16,864 nt of DNA from positions 1 through 16,864 of the forward strand of contig CAOOJO010000015.1 of the NCBI GenBank assembly GCA_948496895.1, read 5' to 3'. The notes below the pieces were generated by a model. It did not search any database. It saw only the letters and a program-made list of their open reading frames with translations, and was not told the DNA's origin. Below, piece after piece: positions 1 to 6,214 of the stretch. A program made the translations under genes and the position numbers. How positions within the stretch are numbered: the stretch's first letter is position 1; every line of letters starts with the position of its first letter. Origin of the DNA: an uncultured Acetatifactor sp. GTDB taxonomy: Bacteria > Bacillota > Clostridia > Lachnospirales > Lachnospiraceae.

Positions 1-813
1 TACCACGCTCACGTCCTGGGGCACCTGGTACCCCGCGTCCTTCAGCGCGTTGATGCACCCCACGGCGCTCAGGTCGTTCCCCGCGATGAACGCATCCGGC
101 ATCTCCACCTCCCGGCGGCGCAGGAAGCTGGTGACCGCGTTATAGGTATACAGCTCGTCGAAACGGCCGTCCAGGACGAACTCCTGCCGGACAGGCAGCC
201 CATACTCCTCCATGGCGTCCAGATATCCCTGCTTTCTCTGGACCCCGTCGAACACATCCATGGAGCCCTCCAGGAAGCCGATCCCCCTGTGCCCCAGGTT
301 GATCAGATATTTGGCTGCCTGATATCCCATCCGGCGGGAATCGAACACCACGCTCCCGATCCGGCTGCTGCTGTACGCCCGATCCAGGAACACGGCGGGA
401 ATCCGGTGCTTCTCCAAAAGCTGTATGCCCGCCTCCCGGAACCATTCCCCCAGGAAGATAAAGATGCCGTCGAACCCCTTTCCCAGAATGTGGTTGCGTA
501 TCACCTCGTCGTCCCTGGTGATGACGATGTTCAGCGTGTATCCCATGTCGTTGCACTGTTGGTTCATGGAGCCAAGGAAGGTGGTGAAATAGTCCCCCTG
601 GATGCTGGAGGTCAGAAAGGCCAGCTCATTGCTCCTCTTCGTCTTCAGCATCCTGCCGTTCATGTTCGGCACATAATCCAGCCGCTCGGCCACCTCCAGA
701 ATCTTCGCCCGGGTCTCTTCGTTTACCAGGTTCGAATTGTTCATGGCATTGGAGACCGTGGAAATCGCCACCCCTGCCTCCCTGGCCACATCTTTGATCG
801 TCACTTTCGCCAT
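1..813 (-). CDS. LacI-family transcriptional regulator (3' end outside window)
   Basis: The first 271 residues of a sugar-responsive repressor are visible; the last part, usually about 60-70 residues, lies beyond the left edge. The N-terminus (MAKVTIKDVAREAGV, then STVSNAMNN) is the classic LacI helix-turn-helix with hinge helix (residues 1-60, ending near RLDYVPN). It is followed by a periplasmic-binding-protein-like effector domain (from about LAFLTSSIQGDYFTTFLGSM, with FLDRAYSSSRIGSVVFD and IAGNDLSAVG further on). ATG is at 813, with no strong Shine-Dalgarno just before it. A promoter and an AAACGTTT palindrome lie upstream, consistent with autoregulation, which is typical of the family. 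The regulated sugar genes are probably downstream, left of the window. The effector cannot be named from sequence. Confidence 0.95.
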   Translation of the reverse strand, partial: MAKVTIKDVAREAGVAISTVSNAMNNSNLVNEETRAKILEVAERLDYVPNMNGRMLKTKRSNELAFLTSSIQGDYFTTFLGSMNQQCNDMGYTLNIVITRDDEVIRNHILGKGFDGIFIFLGEWFREAGIQLLEKHRIPAVFLDRAYSSSRIGSVVFDSRRMGYQAAKYLINLGHRGIGFLEGSMDVFDGVQRKQGYLDAMEEYGLPVRQEFVLDGRFDELYTYNAVTSFLRRREVEMPDAFIAGNDLSAVGCINALKDAGYQVPQDVSVV

Positions 814-860
814 ATGTCCAAATCTTCCTGCCTATCCTGTCTATTCTGCCTGTTATTATG

Positions 861-899
861 AAACGTTTTTATTATACCGCAGTTCTCTGTAAAAATCCA
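861..899 (-). promoter_or_regulatory. Candidate promoter and operator of the LacI-family gene
   Basis: Read on the minus strand, a perfect TATAAT (871-876) lies 17 bases downstream of a weak -35 (TGGATT, 894-899). The palindrome AAACGTTT (861-868) falls at the expected transcription start. It has the central CG and A/T flanks typical of LacI-family operators, so self-repression is a reasonable inference. The -10 is convincing; the -35 matches only 3 of 6 positions. Confidence 0.5.
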
Positions 900-949
900 G
901 TGTTTTCTTGCAGATTTGAAACAGGTATGAAATCCAGGAGAAGCGCAGG

Positions 950-1642
950 TCATTTCATGGCCCGAATCATGGGCGTGTGGCTGTCGCTGGAATACCCCAG
1001 GCACTCCACGCTGGCGAAGCCTGCCTCCTGCAGGAGGCCCATCTCATGCTCCAGCGTCAGGGGCGCGTCGAAATGGACGAACACGTCTGCCCCGATCCCG
1101 CTCCGCTCCCGCCTGCGGGCGCATTCCGCGAAAAGGTACGCCTCCATCTCCTCCGACTCCGCGATGTAGTCCGCCTCTAAGTAACAGCCGCCGGGCCTGA
1201 GCACCTGGTAGAGCTTCCGGAACAAGATAAGCTTGTCTTCTGCTCTGAAGTGGTGCAGGGTCTCAAAGGAGACCGCCGCGTCGAAGCAGCTTTCCCCCAG
1301 GGGAACCTGAAAATAGTCCCCCTGGATCAGGCGGATGTCCCTGTCCCTGTGCTTGTCCCTCAGCCGCTCCAGCATGGCGGGCTCCAGGTCGATGCCCGTG
1401 ACCCTGATGTCCGGGCGGAGCCGGAATATCTCGTCCAGCTCCAGCCCGGTGCCGCAGCCTATGTCCAGGAGGCTCCGCGCCTCCCCGGGGATCAGCCGGG
1501 CCATCCACTGATAGCTGTCCCGCCAGACAGACATGTGTTCCTCATAGTCGCCTACGCGCTTCGCGAAGAAGCTCCCCATCTCCTCCAGGGGCTCCTCCGC
1601 GGTGTCGGCCAACCATTTTTTAATGTCTTCAAATTCGCTCAT
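950..1642 (-). CDS. Class I SAM-dependent methyltransferase
   Basis: A 230-residue protein with the Rossmann-like methyltransferase fold. Motif I is LLDIGCGTG (about residues 58-66), followed by the acidic end of strand 2 in VTGIDLEPAML (about 80-91). The motif IV-like FDAAVSFETLHHF is near 117-129, and the post-motif VLRPGGCYLEADY near 143-155. The substrate is unknown; the fold matches the broad Methyltransf_11/25 group, which acts on small molecules. The start MSEFEDI at 1642 is chosen over an in-frame ATG 42 bases upstream because GAGG lies 7 bases before it and because it overlaps the stop of the upstream DUF1062 gene as ATGA. That overlap implies translational coupling, so the two proteins are probably made together and may share one task. 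Confidence 0.9.
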   Translation of the reverse strand: MSEFEDIKKWLADTAEEPLEEMGSFFAKRVGDYEEHMSVWRDSYQWMARLIPGEARSLLDIGCGTGLELDEIFRLRPDIRVTGIDLEPAMLERLRDKHRDRDIRLIQGDYFQVPLGESCFDAAVSFETLHHFRAEDKLILFRKLYQVLRPGGCYLEADYIAESEEMEAYLFAECARRRERSGIGADVFVHFDAPLTLEHEMGLLQEAGFASVECLGYSSDSHTPMIRAMK

Positions 1643-2334
1643 TCCTTTTCCTCGTCTTCCTCTTTCCTGTGCCGGCCCATGCATGCCGTATCATTTTCGG
1701 GATTTTTCCTCCCGGAAAGCCCATCCGGCCCGTCCTGTCCCATCTGGCCTGTCCAGCCTGTCCGGCCCAGCTCCAGCACGATCCGACTCCCCACGTAATC
1801 CTGCGGCAGCTCCAGCTTTCCTTCCTTTACAAGCTGCCTGACCTTGCTCCGGGAGACCTGGCAGATTTCCGCCACCGCTTTGTCCGTCCTAATCTTCAGG
1901 CCCCAGGGGTTATGGATTGTCAGCAGGGGGCGGCTCTGTGGGCGTTCCCGGCTCTCCAGACTCTCCCGCACCTCCATCGGCCGGATCTCATAGGCCACAT
2001 GCCCCCAATCTATCTCGGCCCTGTTCCTGGCGAAGACCCCTTTGTCCATGCCGTACCGCAGAGCCGTCTCCCCATCGTTTTCCAGGAAGCGGCGGTACTC
2101 CTCCCCGGGGATGTCCTCCGGCTTCACTCTTTCGTAGATAGTCAGGTTGTAGGTGTGCCCGCAGCTTTTGCACTGGTAGATCAGCCAGACATCGATCCGC
2201 TTCCCGTTGGCATTGACGCGGAAGCTCCCGGTGCTCTCATAGGCCGCCCTGCAGCCACAGCCCGGGCAGTTCCGCAGGACCTGATAGCCGGATATGGGGA
2301 TGATTCTATATTCAGTTGTATTCCAATAGCACAT
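1639..2334 (-). CDS. DUF1062 domain protein with zinc ribbon and HTH-like region
   Basis: A 231-residue cytosolic protein recognised as DUF1062. Two cysteine pairs, CPGCGC near residue 24 and CKSCG near residue 55, would form a zinc ribbon. Between them is the family's conserved stretch STGSFRVNANGKRIDVWLIY. The C-terminal half contains DKAVAEICQVSRSKVRQLVKEG, which looks like a helix-turn-helix, so nucleic-acid binding is plausible but unproven. The tail after VLELG carries seven Gly-X-Y triplets encoded by a 9-base repeat, then a charged KEEDEEKE end. The start is supported by AGAGGAG 7 bases upstream. It is the first gene of a two-gene unit with the methyltransferase, overlapping by 4 bases, and is preceded by an octapeptide leader with alternative hairpins. 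The function of DUF1062 is not known. Confidence 0.85.
   Translation of the reverse strand: MCYWNTTEYRIIPISGYQVLRNCPGCGCRAAYESTGSFRVNANGKRIDVWLIYQCKSCGHTYNLTIYERVKPEDIPGEEYRRFLENDGETALRYGMDKGVFARNRAEIDWGHVAYEIRPMEVRESLESRERPQSRPLLTIHNPWGLKIRTDKAVAEICQVSRSKVRQLVKEGKLELPQDYVGSRIVLELGRTGWTGQMGQDGPDGLSGRKNPENDTACMGRHRKEEDEEKE
1721..1774 (-). repeat. Degenerate 9-bp tandem repeat in the DUF1062 tail
   Basis: About six units of 9 bases resembling CCTGTCCRG (plus strand) run in frame through the gene. They encode G-X-Y triplets (GRT GWT GQM GQD GPD GLS). A related, more degraded 9-base pattern (TGCCTATCC, TGTCTATTC, TGCCTGTTA) sits in the LacI leader near 829-855. The units look like simple-sequence expansion rather than a protein domain. 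Confidence 0.6.
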
Positions 2335-2480
2335 TTTGCGTCTCCTCTTACAGACAGGCGCGCAGTTTTGCCGCGCATCCCGTTCCTCCGGATCTGCAAA
2401 GGCTATTACCCTATTCTCTTATATTTGCAATAGCCTCTGCTACGCAAAACGCTTGGGTGTGGTCATAAGATTCCCTCCTT
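2334..2480 (-). promoter_or_regulatory. Leader copy 1: octapeptide ORF with alternative hairpins
   Basis: Untranslated leader of the DUF1062 operon. Reading on the minus strand: a Shine-Dalgarno AAGGAGGG (2473-2480), an 8-codon ORF (2440-2466), then a hairpin formed by TTTGCGTAGC (2439-2448) and GGCTATTGCAAA (2424-2435). The UAG stop is in the first arm. A third segment GTAATAGCC (2401-2409) can pair with GGCTATTGC over nine positions including one G-U, so the second arm has two alternative partners. The first arm also contains TTTTGCGT, the exact complement of ACGCAAAA (2334-2341), which lies between the main Shine-Dalgarno and the ATG of DUF1062. A second copy of this layout occurs at 8130-8296. 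It resembles translational attenuators in logic, but I do not recognise it as a known family. Confidence 0.65.
2440..2466 (-). CDS. Putative leader peptide MTTPKRFA
   Basis: An 8-codon ORF ending in TAG, with AAGGAGGG six bases before the ATG, which is better initiation context than many full genes here. The ORF upstream of the CD3324 gene (8251-8277) has exactly the same length and pattern (M-x-x-P-K-x-x-A-stop) and a similar following hairpin. This conservation, rather than the length, supports translation. The peptide itself probably matters less than the position of the ribosome on the hairpin arm. Confidence 0.5.
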   Translation of the reverse strand: MTTPKRFA

Positions 2481-2528
2481 CCCTGCATCCTCTCTTCCAT
2501 GCGCTGCCTTCCCGCGCACTTCCTTTCC

Positions 2529-2537
2529 ACCATACCA
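2529..2537 (-). promoter_or_regulatory. Candidate extended -10 for the DUF1062 operon
   Basis: On the minus strand, TGGTATGGT reads as an extended -10 (TGn plus TATGGT) about 63 bases before the leader ATG. No convincing -35 is present. It is the best candidate seen in this intergenic region but is weak. Confidence 0.25.
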
Positions 2538-2608
2538 GAAAATCCCCGCCGCATCCACCTCAACCTTTTTTCCAAAAAAAGATGGGGCTGGCCTTCCCTG
2601 AAATCCCC

Positions 2609-2637
2609 TTGACCATGTCCCGGAATCAGTGTAAAGT
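2609..2637 (+). promoter_or_regulatory. Promoter of the small alarmone synthetase
   Basis: TTGACC (2609-2614) and TAAAGT (2632-2637) are separated by 17 bases and lie about 35 bases before the ATG of the synthetase gene. The -35 matches five of six consensus bases and the -10 four of six. Confidence 0.6.
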
Positions 2638-2673
2638 GAAAGATGACTCTGCATCAGAAAGGAAGGAACTCTT

Positions 2674-3366
2674 ATGGATACAAAAGAACCAAGGCAGCTC
2701 TTCCCAGAAAAGCTGATAGACGCCCTGGACCAGGAGACCATCCAGGCCTTCCAGAGGCTCAACGCCACGTCCAGGGACCTGATGTCCTGCTACCGCTGCG
2801 CCATCATGGAGCTCGAGACGAAATTCCGCGTCCTGAACGAGCGCTTCTCCCTGCACCATGACCGCAACCCCATCGACGCCATCCAGAACCGCCTGAAGTC
2901 CCCCGAGAGCATCCTGGACAAGATGGTGCGCAAGAACCTCCCCTTCACCCTGGAGGCCATCGAGGCGAACATCTTCGACATCGCGGGCGTCCGGGTGGTC
3001 TGCTCTTTCATAGACGACATCTATATGCTGGCGGACTGCCTCCTGCAGCAGGACGACATCCGGCTGATCCGGCGCAAGGATTATATCGAGAACCCCAAGC
3101 CCAACGGATACCGCAGCCTCCACCTCATCGTGGAGGTCCCCATCTTCCTGCAGGACGGGAAGAAGCTCATGAAGGTGGAGGTGCAGCTGCGCACCATCGC
3201 CATGGAATTCTGGGCGAACTTAGAGCACCAGCTGCGCTACAAAAAGGACCTGCCGCCGGAGGTCATCGCAAAGACAGAAGCCCAGCTTTACGAATGCGCA
3301 AAGCTGAGCTCCGTCCTGGATACCCATATGCAGGATATCAAAGATACGATTGAAAGCCATTTTTAG
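2674..3366 (+). CDS. Small alarmone synthetase (GTP pyrophosphokinase, RelQ/RelP type)
   Basis: A 230-residue single-domain (p)ppGpp synthetase that transfers pyrophosphate from ATP to GTP or GDP. It has the RelA/SpoT synthetase core and neither the hydrolase nor the TGS/ACT domains of long Rel proteins. The basic ATP-binding motif RLKSPESILDKM lies at about residues 73-84 and the core DIAGVRVVC at 102-110. The G-loop region KDYIENPKPNGYRSLH is at 135-150 and the catalytic-site strand EVQLRTIAMEFW at 169-180. Length is close to the 210-230 usual for RelQ/RelP. An AAGGAAGG Shine-Dalgarno sits before the ATG, and a TTGACC/TAAAGT promoter lies upstream. It is monocistronic, and its last 29 bases overlap the 3' end of the convergent sulfatase gene. 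RelQ and RelP cannot be separated confidently by eye. Confidence 0.93.
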   Translation: MDTKEPRQLFPEKLIDALDQETIQAFQRLNATSRDLMSCYRCAIMELETKFRVLNERFSLHHDRNPIDAIQNRLKSPESILDKMVRKNLPFTLEAIEANIFDIAGVRVVCSFIDDIYMLADCLLQQDDIRLIRRKDYIENPKPNGYRSLHLIVEVPIFLQDGKKLMKVEVQLRTIAMEFWANLEHQLRYKKDLPPEVIAKTEAQLYECAKLSSVLDTHMQDIKDTIESHF

Positions 3367-4840
3367 GGCCGGGGGTCCCGTACTGCTCCTCCAGGAGCGG
3401 GATGCCGTAAGCCCGGGGCGTGCCTTCGATGCGCGCCATGTACTTACGCAGCTCTCCCCTGCAGTGCTCCGGCCCGCCTTCCCGCATCACCGTCCACATG
3501 GGATCCACGTCCGACCTGGAGGACTTCATCATCTGATCCGTCCAGTCCAGGATCATCTTCGCGCCCCTGGCGCAAAGGTCAGGCCTCTCCGGCGCCAGAT
3601 TGTGGAGCTCATGGGGATCGTCCTTCACATGGAACAGCATCTCCTCCGGCAGCAGGTGGTAGCCGCCATGGATGGTGCGGATATAGATGTAATCGTCGAA
3701 GCGCACGCTCCTCTGGCACACATGGGCGCACTGGGTCAGCACCGCGTAAGGCTTGGAGCAGTCCGTCCCGTCCTTCAGGGCCTTGGCAAAGGAGACGCCG
3801 TCAAAGCGGAAGCCGTCCCAGGTGGCCATGGACGTGCCCAGAAGCTCCTGCATGGTGGGGGCCAGATCCGTGTTGTCATGGAAGCCCTTCACCACCGCTC
3901 CCCTGCGCATGCCCGGCCAGCGGACGATCAGAGGGATGCGGCAGACAGGATCGTCCGCCATGCCATGCTCGGCATACACGCCGAACTCGCCCAGGTCTTC
4001 TCCGTGGTCTGCGGTGATGATGATGGCCAGGTCGTCGTCGTACAGTCCGTTCTCCTTCATCCAGTCTATGATTTTCCCAATGTTGTCATCGGTGTACCGG
4101 ATGCCGTCGTCGTAGGCGTTCAGGAAGCGCTTGGCCTCCTCCAGGGTCTTTAAGCTGCCGGGATGCTTGGGCAGATGGGCGAAGCTGTCGTCATTCCACA
4201 TGTTGATCTCATTGGCTCCGTGGGGGCCGATATGTAGCAGATGCTCCTGGAAGATCTCCTCCGTGATCCAGTCGTCGGGCATGGGCGTGCCCTCGAAGCT
4301 GTTCTCATAATCCAGAGGCGTGCGGTAGGGCGTGTGGGGATCCCAGTAGTGCACATGCATCATCCAGTTGTCCTCTTTCCCGTTGCGCTCCAGCCATTCC
4401 AGCACCTTGGGCGTCACCATGTCCGCCGATTCATGGCCTCTCCTGCCCACATTGACGCACTCGTTGAAGCCCGCGTTGAACCACCAGGCGCTGTGGCGCT
4501 CCGCAAAGGTGGAGAAGGATACCGTGTGCATCCCCGCCCTGCGGAACTGCATGAACAATCCGTTCTCGGACAGCTCGTCCGTGAAGCTCCTGCTCCTGCC
4601 CTGGAGGCGCATGTCCGCCGCGGTCCCGCCGTGTCCTACGACGCCGTTGTGGATGCCGTACTGTCCGCTAATCATGGACGCCCGGGACGGCAGGCAGGGC
4701 GCGTTGGGGCAGTAATAGTCGTCGAACCGCACTCCCTCCTGTGCGATGGCGTCTATCACAGGCGTGGTGTTCCTGCTGTAGCCGTAGCAGCCCATGTGGT
4801 CGGCCCGCAGGGTGTCGATGTCGATCATGATTACTCTCAT
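3338..4840 (-). CDS. Sulfatase (alkaline-phosphatase superfamily, type I, FGly-dependent)
   Basis: A 500-residue hydrolase of sulfate esters or sulfamates. The N-terminus MRVIMIDIDTLRADHMGCYGY is the sulfatase metal-binding start. C49 in PCLPSR (C-x-P-S-R) is the residue converted to formylglycine, so a maturase (anSME type in anaerobes) is needed elsewhere in the genome. TADHGEDLGEFG and RIPLIVRWPGM are further family signatures. There is no signal peptide, so the enzyme is probably cytoplasmic and acts on imported oligosaccharides or small sulfated molecules. The start at 4840 is preferred over an in-frame ATG at 4885 because AAGGAGGG precedes it by 7 bases. The coding 3' end runs 29 bases into the end of the opposite-strand alarmone synthetase. 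The substrate cannot be named, and no transporter or glycosidase is adjacent. Confidence 0.92.
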   Translation of the reverse strand: MRVIMIDIDTLRADHMGCYGYSRNTTPVIDAIAQEGVRFDDYYCPNAPCLPSRASMISGQYGIHNGVVGHGGTAADMRLQGRSRSFTDELSENGLFMQFRRAGMHTVSFSTFAERHSAWWFNAGFNECVNVGRRGHESADMVTPKVLEWLERNGKEDNWMMHVHYWDPHTPYRTPLDYENSFEGTPMPDDWITEEIFQEHLLHIGPHGANEINMWNDDSFAHLPKHPGSLKTLEEAKRFLNAYDDGIRYTDDNIGKIIDWMKENGLYDDDLAIIITADHGEDLGEFGVYAEHGMADDPVCRIPLIVRWPGMRRGAVVKGFHDNTDLAPTMQELLGTSMATWDGFRFDGVSFAKALKDGTDCSKPYAVLTQCAHVCQRSVRFDDYIYIRTIHGGYHLLPEEMLFHVKDDPHELHNLAPERPDLCARGAKMILDWTDQMMKSSRSDVDPMWTVMREGGPEHCRGELRKYMARIEGTPRAYGIPLLEEQYGTPGPKNGFQSYL

Positions 4841-4936
4841 TTTGTTTCCCTCCTTCATTTCAGCCCGGGTCTGGGGCGACGCCACGGGCCGGATGTGAAT
4901 ATAATTATGTATCTGAAGTATGTCTGCTTATCATAA

Positions 4937-4965
4937 AGCATAGCATGATCCGGCCTGCAATTCAA
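4937..4965 (-). promoter_or_regulatory. Promoter of the sulfatase gene
   Basis: On the minus strand, TTGAAT (4960-4965) and TATGCT (4937-4942) are separated by 17 bases and would give a leader of about 90 bases. A second perfect TATAAT lies further upstream at 5015-5020 but lacks a recognisable -35. Confidence 0.6.
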
Positions 4966-5091
4966 CCTATAAATCCCCGTGCAAGCCTGGCCGGGCGAAG
5001 GGCTGGCTCAAATTATTATACATTTTTTCATGCATAATCCCATGCCATATTCATCCAATTTCATTTATTCCTTATTTTTTTACGGAATCCA

Positions 5092-5120
5092 TTGACATTT
5101 TATGCATAAAGTGCTAGTAT
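5092..5120 (+). promoter_or_regulatory. Strong promoter of the amino-acid ABC operon with spacer palindrome
   Basis: A perfect -35 TTGACA (5092-5097) and TAGTAT -10 (5115-5120) are separated by 17 bases. The spacer contains the perfect 12-bp palindrome TTTATGCATAAA (5099-5110), placed where a bound regulator would block polymerase. The leader is about 50 bases. Confidence 0.8.
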
Positions 5121-5175
5121 CTGTCCATTGGCTCCACACAGGGGGCCGATAAATACATATCGGGAGGATATTATT

Positions 5176-6105
5176 ATGAAGAAATGGATTGCGTTATTGC
5201 TGGCTTCCGCCATGGTACTGTCCATGGCCGGCTGCGGCAGCGAGCCGCAGGCGAGCAAGGAGCAGGAGAGCCAGACGGAGGAAAGCAGCGAAGCCGAAGA
5301 GAGCAGCCAGGCGGACAGCGCCGAGGCCGACCTGGGCAGCGCAGGCGAGAGCGAGGCAGGCGAGGAGAGCGGCGCAGATGCCCCCCCTGCTTCCGAGGCG
5401 GGGAGCTTCACCACCGCCGTGGAGGGGAAGCTTATCATGGCCACCAATGCGGCCTTCCCGCCCTATGAGTACGTGGAGGGCGGCGAGATCGCCGGCATCG
5501 ATGCGGAGATTGCGGCGGCCATCGCCGGGAAGCTTGGCCTGGAGCTGCAGATCGACGATATGGAGTTCGATTCCATCACAGAAGCCGTCAAGAGCGGCAA
5601 GGCAGATATGGGACTGGCTGGCATGACCGTCACCCCTGACCGCCAGGAGGAGGTGGACTTCACCGTCAGCTATGCTACTGGCGTACAGGTGGTCATCGTC
5701 ACCGAGGACAGCGCCATCGCCAGCGTGGACGACCTCTTTGCGGAGGGCGCGAGCCATGTGGTAGGCGTGCAGCGCAACACCACAGGCGACCTCTACACCA
5801 CCGATGACATCGAGAAGAAGGGACTGGGCACCATCGACCGCTACAGCAAGGGCGCCGAGGCCGTCCAGGCGCTGAAGACCGGCAAGGTGGACTGCGTGGT
5901 CATCGACAACGAGCCCGCCAAGGCTTTCGTGGCCGAGGTTGACGGTCTGAAGATCCTGGAGACCGAGTATGTCACCGAGGATTACGCGGCAGCCATGAGC
6001 AAGGACAACAAGGCGCTGTACGATGCCGTCAATACCGCTCTGCAGGAGCTGATCGCCGACGGCACCATCAAGGGCATCATCGACAAGTACATCACCGCCG
6101 AGTAA
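5176..6105 (+). CDS. Amino-acid ABC transporter substrate-binding lipoprotein
   Basis: A 309-residue extracellular lipoprotein that captures a polar amino acid. The signal peptide MKKWIALLLASAMVLSMAGC ends in a lipobox with the lipidated cysteine at residue 20. Residues 21-80 form a Ser/Glu/Ala/Gln-rich acidic linker with no predicted fold. The SBP_bac_3 domain follows (from KLIMATNAAFPPYEYVEGGEIAGIDAEIA), with the family signatures FDSITEAVKSGKADMGLAGMT and VDCVVIDNEPAKAFV. The start is set by GGGAGGA 7-8 bases upstream; an in-frame ATG 48 bases earlier would extend past the signal peptide. It is first in a three-gene operon and is followed by hairpins that may reduce readthrough, as is usual where binding protein is made in excess. 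The ligand is not determinable by eye; cystine, glutamine and arginine binders are alternatives. Confidence 0.93.
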   Translation: MKKWIALLLASAMVLSMAGCGSEPQASKEQESQTEESSEAEESSQADSAEADLGSAGESEAGEESGADAPPASEAGSFTTAVEGKLIMATNAAFPPYEYVEGGEIAGIDAEIAAAIAGKLGLELQIDDMEFDSITEAVKSGKADMGLAGMTVTPDRQEEVDFTVSYATGVQVVIVTEDSAIASVDDLFAEGASHVVGVQRNTTGDLYTTDDIEKKGLGTIDRYSKGAEAVQALKTGKVDCVVIDNEPAKAFVAEVDGLKILETEYVTEDYAAAMSKDNKALYDAVNTALQELIADGTIKGIIDKYITAE

Positions 6106-6111
6106 AGAACT

Positions 6112-6191
6112 GTCTTACGGCAGTTCCTAATCGACAGTCCCCTCAAAAAGGGCTGTCTGCAGGGACTCAGGAAACTGGGTCCCGCGTTTTT
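6112..6191 (+). terminator. Intra-operon hairpin array with terminator-like end
   Basis: Between the binding-protein and permease genes lie three successive hairpins. GAACTG/CAGTTC is first. GACAGTCCC/GGGCTGTC follows, with one bulge. The last is GGGACTCAG-GAAA-CTGGGTCCC (6162-6183), a 9-bp stem with one G-U pair, a GAAA tetraloop and a run of five T three bases later. The last is probably a partial terminator that lets some transcription into the permease and ATPase genes. Confidence 0.65.
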
Positions 6192-6214
6192 ATGAACAAA
6201 AAGGAGAATCCCCC

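Larger units (their letters stand above)
4841..5175. other. Divergent intergenic region between sulfatase and ABC operon
   Basis: This 335-base AT-rich stretch contains no gene. It holds the sulfatase promoter (4937-4965, minus) and the ABC operon promoter (5092-5120, plus). A near-perfect 9-bp inverted repeat (ATTATACAT/ATGCATAAT, about 5015-5039) has a minus-strand TATAAT in its left arm. A second ATGCAT-centred palindrome sits in the plus promoter. No riboswitch or T-box signature was recognised. Confidence 0.6.

Noticed and set aside
289..861. A 190-codon plus-strand ORF opposite the LacI-family gene
   Set aside because: It is fully antisense to a gene with clear LacI motifs, has no ribosome binding site and encodes no recognisable domain.
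2434..2450. UAG readthrough or selenocysteine/pyrrolysine-like recoding at the leader stop
   Set aside because: The hairpin around UAG is suggestive, but copy 1 reaches a second stop after six codons and copy 2 after 19, and neither frame joins the downstream gene. A ribosome-position role for the stop codon is simpler.
2566..2582. T-run/A-run inverted repeat (CTTTTTT/AAAAAAAG) as a terminator
   Set aside because: The stem is only A-T pairs with a 2-base loop, and there is no upstream gene on either strand that it would terminate.
5041..5175. T-box or amino-acid riboswitch before the ABC operon
   Set aside because: The leader from the promoter to the ATG is only about 50 bases and contains no T-box core or other known aptamer motif.
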